36,907 nucleotides of DNA from Candidatus Pacearchaeota archaeon (GTDB lineage Archaea; Nanobdellota; Nanobdellia; Pacearchaeales; GW2011-AR1). The first letter of the stretch is position 1; the number at the start of each line of letters is the position of its first letter. Position numbers and translations under genes: made by a program. Location: assembly GCA_002686355.1 (NCBI GenBank), contig NZBV01000018.1, positions 1 to 36,907 of the forward strand, in the 5' to 3' direction. Shown here piece by piece: positions 32,750 to 36,907 of this stretch. The notes beneath the pieces are model-generated. The model was given only the letters and a program-made list of their open reading frames with translations, searched no databases and was not told the DNA's origin.

Positions 32750-33267
32750 TGTTCAAAAACAAATATCTTGCTTACTGTGAAAAAATTAATCTTTTTTTTC
32801 AATTTGAAGTTCTGTTTTAAGATATCAAAAATTTCATAGTGTCTTGTTATGTGTTCTCCTGGGACTTCAGATTTGCCTACAAATTTTCTCATCTTCCTTG
32901 AAACCCAATTCTCACTTGGAACAGAAACTATTAAATCAAAATTCTCATTTAATTTTTCAAATTTAGAAATAATTTTATTTATTTCGTCAAGAGGGATATG
33001 CTCAAAAACATCCAGAACAAATATCTTTGTTGGCGAAAGAGTCCTGTAATCTTCAATGAATGTTTTATCAGGATTATTATCATATCCATAAATTTCATAA
33101 TCTTTTAACTTTTTTTCAAGCCACCCCCCACCACACCCAAAATCAAGAATAACATCTTCTTTCTTCAATTTTGCTAACTTAATTGCCAGCCAGACCTTTG
33201 TCCTAAAATATGTTCGAGTAATCAAGCTTTTACTTTCATAAGTATTTTCAAGTTTATTGTCTTCCAT
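32746..33267 (-). CDS. Class I SAM-dependent methyltransferase
   Basis: A 173-residue protein. Motif I is DVILDFGCGGGWLEKKL at 38-54, the second-strand acidic loop is GYDNNP, and motif IV corresponds to KIFVLDVFEHIP, a form common in ubiquinone/menaquinone-type and small-molecule methyltransferases. It is shorter than most members, and the extreme N-terminal substrate segment is brief. The context of glycosyltransferases suggests O-methylation of a sugar, but lipid or small-molecule methylation cannot be excluded. A TATA box 25 bases before the ATG supports the start. Confidence 0.82.
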   Translation of the reverse strand: MEDNKLENTYESKSLITRTYFRTKVWLAIKLAKLKKEDVILDFGCGGGWLEKKLKDYEIYGYDNNPDKTFIEDYRTLSPTKIFVLDVFEHIPLDEINKIISKFEKLNENFDLIVSVPSENWVSRKMRKFVGKSEVPGEHITRHYEIFDILKQNFKLKKKINFFTVSKIFVFEH

Positions 33268-33288
33268 GTTTAGAAATAATATATGGTG

Positions 33289-33296
33289 TTTTTAAG
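33289..33296 (-). promoter_or_regulatory. TATA box for the methyltransferase gene
   Basis: Minus-strand CTTAAAAA centred 25 bases upstream of the ATG at 33267. Confidence 0.45.
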
Positions 33297-33322
33297 AATT
33301 GCGGAGTTCTAGAAGAGTTTAG

Positions 33323-34216
33323 CTATCTTCTAAAAAAGGCACAAAGTTTATCCAAACCAATTTTAGCCCTATGTGTGACAATTTCCCTATAGGGCAACCT
33401 GCCTTTTTTTAAATCTTCCAAATTAGCTAGATACATCTGCTGATTGAGATTCTCTAAATAATTTTCAAAACTATCTGTTTTGAGAGGGGCCATTCTCGTT
33501 GAGCTGGAACCTATAGATTTAATACTATATCCTCCACTCCCAGCTAAACATCCTGGAGCAGGCATCTCTCCAAAAATTTCTTTATACATTCTTTCACAAA
33601 ACTTGTTTGTTTTTCTTGGCTTTGAACTTGAATAAATCTTAATACCATTAAAGTCTTCTAAAACTTCATTATTTTCTCTCACAATTTTTTCAAAAGATTT
33701 TGGGCAAGAAGTGGCATTTAAGATAATTGGCAATTTTCTTTTCTGTGCTTCTTTGATATTTGGCATGGCATCTTGATTCTCAGGAAAATTTTCACCATAA
33801 GGGAGTCCTAAAACATCGCAAACAATTTCGGTGCTCTCGCCATTAGGCAAAATATAATTTCCTGTAAACTCTTGCCCTTTCATAAGCCAAATCTTTCTCA
33901 AATCATCAATTAAAACACTCTTTTCTCCTAATGTTCTAACTTCCTCTGTTGCCAAATCTGCAACCATTTCATATCTCTTATCCGGCTCCCATTTACAGTA
34001 TTTTGGCTCTCTTGCATTTAAGATTACTGCCCCTCCTCCAGAACCAACTCCTCTTAAAACAGAATTAGCAATAGTTTTATAATTATTTCTAAGGCGTGTT
34101 TTAGTTGGATTAACTCTTTCTAGCTCCCAACCTAAATCTACTTGAATCTTTTTCCCAAATCCTACATCATTCATTCCAAATCCTATATCATCCATTTCAA
34201 ATCTTACACCATTCAT
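33323..34216 (-). CDS. Unrecognised protein with a repeat-derived N-terminus
   Basis: A 297-residue soluble, mildly basic protein that I do not recognise. It opens with three seven-residue units (MNGVRFE, MDDIGFG, MNDVGFG), encoded by a 21-base tandem repeat. The body has a glycine-rich RGVGSGGGAVILNA region near 54-67, EPKYCKWEP, and a second half with NATSCPKSF, PAPGCLAGSGGYSIKS and a C-terminal HRAKIGLDKLCAFFRR. It has six or so cysteines without a regular metal motif and no membrane segments or signal peptide. A TATA box 25 bases before the first ATG supports that start. It may be a lineage-specific enzyme or nucleic-acid-binding protein; no function is assigned. Confidence 0.65.
   Translation of the reverse strand: MNGVRFEMDDIGFGMNDVGFGKKIQVDLGWELERVNPTKTRLRNNYKTIANSVLRGVGSGGGAVILNAREPKYCKWEPDKRYEMVADLATEEVRTLGEKSVLIDDLRKIWLMKGQEFTGNYILPNGESTEIVCDVLGLPYGENFPENQDAMPNIKEAQKRKLPIILNATSCPKSFEKIVRENNEVLEDFNGIKIYSSSKPRKTNKFCERMYKEIFGEMPAPGCLAGSGGYSIKSIGSSSTRMAPLKTDSFENYLENLNQQMYLANLEDLKKGRLPYREIVTHRAKIGLDKLCAFFRR
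34154..34216 (-). repeat. Three tandem copies of a 21-base unit
   Basis: On the minus strand the units begin ATGAATGGTGTAAGATTTGAA, ATGGATGATATAGGATTT and ATGAATGATGTAGGATTT at 34216, 34195 and 34174. Each starts with an in-frame ATG. The copies differ at a handful of bases each, so the repeat is somewhat aged. Confidence 0.8.
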
Positions 34217-34236
34217 TTTCTTCGAGGTTTCTTAAT

Positions 34237-34245
34237 CTTTTTAAG
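34237..34245 (-). promoter_or_regulatory. TATA box for the unrecognised gene
   Basis: Minus-strand CTTAAAAAG centred 25 bases upstream of the first repeat ATG at 34216, in the 39-base gap after the preceding radical SAM gene. Confidence 0.5.
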
Positions 34246-34255
34246 CATTTCCATA

Positions 34256-35647
34256 CTATTTGCCTAAACCCAAAAAAGCAATTCCTGCATTCAAATAGGC
34301 TTTCAATTTCTTTGGGCTGTTTAGATTTTTAAGAGCCTTGAAAAATATTTTTGGTCTAAAATAAAAACTTCTATAGGCTTTTTTTTGCATCTCTATTAAA
34401 AGTTCTTCACTTAATTCTCCATGGTTAAATATAACATTCCCATAGGCAATATAATCACGATAATTTTTTGGATAAATTTCCCCTTCTTTTTTTATGATTT
34501 TCCAGTAATCTGTATTAGGGAAAGGAATTGTTATATGAAATGTCGCAGTATCAATATCAAGGCTTTTTGCAAAATTTATTGTGTCCTCCATTGTTTGCTT
34601 ATTTTCTCCAAGATTTCCAAACATGAACAACCCCCTTGTTTCTATTCCTGCCTCCTTACACCATTTAACAGCTAACCTAACCTTATTAAGGTCTATGCTT
34701 TTTTTCATATTTTTTAAGATTTGTTCATTGCCTGATTCAATTCCCAATGAGACCATATAACATCCTGCTTTTTTCATTCTCCTTAACAATTCAGGTGTAA
34801 TCCTGTCAACCCTTATTCCGTTCGCACATCTCCAGCTCATTTTTTTATTTAAACCTTTTTCAATCATCATATCACAAAATTTTTCAACCCTGTCCATAAT
34901 TAGAGTAAAATTGTCGTCGACAAAATCCCAATCTTTAACACCTCTTTTATACAACTCTTCAACTTCTTGAATCATATTTTCCGGGCTTCTGAATCTAAAC
35001 TTCTTTCCATGAACAAGATGATCTGCACAAAAGATACACTGATAAGGACACCCCCGAGAACTTAAGATATAGTCGCTCGGTGTTTGTTTCGCGCCAACAC
35101 TAAAATACTTTTCCATCGGAAGAAGATCTCTTGCAGGAAAAGGAAGGTCATCCAATTTATCATTTAATTCTCTAGAAGGATTATGAATGATTTTTTCCTC
35201 TTCTCTGTATGATAATCCTTCTATTTTTGAGAGAGGTTTTTTTTGAATAAATTCAAGCATTGTAAATTCTCCTTCACCTCTCACCAAATAATCAAATCTA
35301 TCAAATTTTTCCAAAGTTTCCTGTGGCATTGAACTAGCATGAATCCCTCCAATAATAACTTTAATTTTCCTTGGGCAAAATTTTGCGATTTCATGAGCTT
35401 CTTCAATCAAACTTGTAGTAGCAGTTATTCCGACAACATCAGGAGAATATTCCATTATTTGTTTTTTTATCTGTTCATGATTAAAGTCATTAGCATTTGC
35501 CTCTAAAATTTTAACAGGAATTTTTCCCTTTTGTAAAACTGCTGCAATATATGCCAAACCAAGTGGAGGAAACACAGGGGTAATTTCTTTTTTTTGCGCA
35601 TAAGCATAAATGCTTCGATAATTTGGCTGGATCAACAAAACTTTCAT
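34256..35647 (-). CDS. B12-binding-domain radical SAM protein
   Basis: A 463-residue enzyme. B12-binding-like domain (PPLGLAYIAAVLQKG at 27-41, PDVVGITATTS at 69-79, IGGIHASSMPQET at 99-111, VRGEGEFT at 122-129), and radical SAM motif C200-x3-C204-x2-C207 in SSRGCPYQC. VDDNFTLIMDR and SLGIESGNEQIL belong to the barrel. DxHxxG is missing. The C-terminus is short and basic. It overlaps the preceding gene by four bases (ATGA), so the two radical SAM genes are translationally coupled and probably work together. Substrate unknown. Confidence 0.88.
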   Translation of the reverse strand: MKVLLIQPNYRSIYAYAQKKEITPVFPPLGLAYIAAVLQKGKIPVKILEANANDFNHEQIKKQIMEYSPDVVGITATTSLIEEAHEIAKFCPRKIKVIIGGIHASSMPQETLEKFDRFDYLVRGEGEFTMLEFIQKKPLSKIEGLSYREEEKIIHNPSRELNDKLDDLPFPARDLLPMEKYFSVGAKQTPSDYILSSRGCPYQCIFCADHLVHGKKFRFRSPENMIQEVEELYKRGVKDWDFVDDNFTLIMDRVEKFCDMMIEKGLNKKMSWRCANGIRVDRITPELLRRMKKAGCYMVSLGIESGNEQILKNMKKSIDLNKVRLAVKWCKEAGIETRGLFMFGNLGENKQTMEDTINFAKSLDIDTATFHITIPFPNTDYWKIIKKEGEIYPKNYRDYIAYGNVIFNHGELSEELLIEMQKKAYRSFYFRPKIFFKALKNLNSPKKLKAYLNAGIAFLGLGK

Positions 35648-36907
35648 TTTATCTTTTGCAGATTATATTTATTTATAGTAAATCTATAAGCATGGTCTAA
35701 TTCTAGCCCATATTTTCTTTTATAATAGGTTAGAAACACTAATAAATCCCAGATAAAAAAGGGACCTCCTTTTAAAAATCCCTCATAAATATATTTCTTA
35801 ATTTGGTATAATCTTATCTTATTAATAATTTTTTTAATTTCATTACTTGAAGCAAATTTAGTTTTTACAACAGGATTGGTAAACATGTCTTGAAAATTTT
35901 CAAATCTTTCTTTCTCAATTAAATTTTCTTTTTCACAAATTTCTTTCATTTCTGTAGAAGGTAAGGGAATCAAAACAGGGAATAGAACATAATCTGCACC
36001 AGATTTTTTAGCCATATTAAAACTCTCTTCCATCATCTCAATATTTTCATAAGGAGCCCCAATAATAAATTGCAATCTTAATTGAAGATTATATTTTTTG
36101 ATTATTTTAATCGCATCAAAGATCTGTTTTTCACTCATATTCCTCTTATAAATACTATTTCGGATATAATCATTCCCTGCTTCTACACCCATTCTAACTT
36201 CATAACACCCTGCATTTTTCATAGCTCTGATTATTTCTTCTGTAACAAGATTAGCCCTCACATTTGCATTCCATTTTAATTTCTTATGGAAACCATTTTT
36301 CCTGAATTTTTCACAAAATTCTAGGACAAAATCCCTATCCATAATAAAGGTATCATCATAAAAGAAAAGGTATTTCATTCCTTTTTTGTGGTATTGATTC
36401 ACTCTCAATTTGATTTCCTCCATTAGATTATCTACACCTCTAAATCTCACATACTTTCCTTTCAATTCTTTTTTTAGGGCATGATTACTGCAATATGTAC
36501 ACCGATATGGACACCCTCTAGAAGCCATGATTGGGAGATGGTTATTACTTATCAAAAAATATCTTTCTAAATCAAAGTCATCCCATTCTGGAAATGGCAA
36601 ATAATCTAAGTCCTCAATAAGATTTCTCTGGCCATTTTTAATCACTTTATCGTCTTTTTTATACCAAATACCTTCGATGCCCTTACAGTTTAATTTTTTA
36701 TCCAAAAGTTCTTTTAAGACTTCTTCTCCTTCTCCAATGCAAATAATATCAACTTCTTCATTTTTTATGACTTCTTTAGAAGAAAGAATACAATGGACTC
36801 CGCCAAAAATTATTTTTACATCAAAATTTTTCTTGATGAGTTTTGCTATCTTAATTGCCTGAGTATAATTAAAACTTAAAACAGACAATCCCACGAGATC
36901 TGGCGTC
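35644..36907 (-). CDS. B12-binding-domain radical SAM protein (partial, 5' end outside the window)
   Basis: The frame is open to the edge of the window. Just upstream of an internal GTG at 36894 it reads TPDLV, continuing into GLSVLSFNY: this is the PDLVGLS block that normally lies about 70 residues into the B12-binding domain, so the GTG is not the start and some 70 residues are missing. Visible are FGGVHCILSSKE and the radical SAM motif in SRGCPYRCTYC, then YDDTFIMDR and GVEAGNDYIR. It ends in a four-base overlap with the next radical SAM gene. Domain order is the same as in the other five B12-type enzymes here. Confidence 0.85.
   Translation of the reverse strand, partial: TPDLVGLSVLSFNYTQAIKIAKLIKKNFDVKIIFGGVHCILSSKEVIKNEEVDIICIGEGEEVLKELLDKKLNCKGIEGIWYKKDDKVIKNGQRNLIEDLDYLPFPEWDDFDLERYFLISNNHLPIMASRGCPYRCTYCSNHALKKELKGKYVRFRGVDNLMEEIKLRVNQYHKKGMKYLFFYDDTFIMDRDFVLEFCEKFRKNGFHKKLKWNANVRANLVTEEIIRAMKNAGCYEVRMGVEAGNDYIRNSIYKRNMSEKQIFDAIKIIKKYNLQLRLQFIIGAPYENIEMMEESFNMAKKSGADYVLFPVLIPLPSTEMKEICEKENLIEKERFENFQDMFTNPVVKTKFASSNEIKKIINKIRLYQIKKYIYEGFLKGGPFFIWDLLVFLTYYKRKYGLELDHAYRFTINKYNLQKIK

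Noticed and set aside
36892..36894. GTG as start of the last radical SAM gene
   Set aside because: Codons upstream to the window edge read TPDLV, the continuation of the conserved B12-domain block, so the gene is truncated by the window.
1..36907. tRNA, rRNA, CRISPR arrays and insertion sequences
   Set aside because: No T-loop-like structure, regularly spaced repeats, transposase or terminal inverted repeats were noticed on reading; intergenic gaps are too short to hold most of these.

Overview
This window is strongly AT-rich, gene-dense DNA that reads as archaeal. About twenty genes or operons have a TATA-like box (TTTATAAA, TTTAAA or TTATATAA variants) centred roughly 24-29 bases upstream of the start codon, which is the spacing expected for leaderless archaeal transcripts. 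Bacterial -35/-10 promoters and consistent Shine-Dalgarno sites are not evident. QueC (archaeosine precursor pathway) and a tiny IF5A-like KOW protein fit an archaeon. The compactness and the gene types suggest a DPANN lineage of the Woesearchaeota/Pacearchaeota kind, but that placement is an inference without a marker gene.

Almost everything concerns surface glycans, their lipid carriers and radical-SAM chemistry. 1-6.2 kb: end of an unidentified gene, GalE, a polysaccharide flippase, a deacetylase-like protein (opposite strand), then a B12-type radical SAM enzyme with a C-terminal zinc ribbon in an operon with a DUF362/ferredoxin protein. 6.2-12.1 kb: a UDP-galactopyranose-mutase-like flavoprotein and a PseB-like nucleotide-sugar 4,6-dehydratase on the minus strand, divergent from an RfbH-like iron-sulfur 3-dehydrase, an RmlD-like reductase and a glycosyltransferase. 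This looks like a 3-deoxysugar module. 12.1-18.9 kb (all minus): a radical SAM enzyme, an APS-reductase-like PP-loop protein and a ribbon-helix-helix regulator that share a palindrome at their promoters, and an operon of radical SAM, GT4 and sulfatase-superfamily genes.

18.9-24.6 kb: PAP2 phosphatase, D-2-hydroxyacid dehydrogenase, two tandem extended SDRs, a UbiA-family enzyme with the motif of polyprenyl-phosphate phosphoribosyltransferase, and a polytopic GT-C-like protein. With the mutase-like flavoprotein this recalls the parts list of mycobacterial arabinogalactan synthesis. 24.7-29.9 kb: SPASM radical SAM, another B12-type radical SAM, then QueC with a cysteine-rich small protein, the KOW protein with a GT2, and a nucleoside deoxyribosyltransferase-like protein. 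30-36.9 kb: GT9 with an N-terminal cysteine cluster, a GT39-like membrane transferase, a methyltransferase, an unrecognised protein whose start is a 21-bp tandem repeat, and two overlapping B12-type radical SAM genes, the last cut by the window edge.

Six B12-type radical SAM genes plus one SPASM radical SAM gene in 37 kb is the outstanding feature. Other notable points are the lack of the cobalamin-ligating DxHxxG motif, five convergent gene pairs that share a 4-base stop, and the probable RHH operator pair. No tRNA, rRNA, CRISPR array or insertion sequence was seen, and no intergenic gap exceeds 120 bases.
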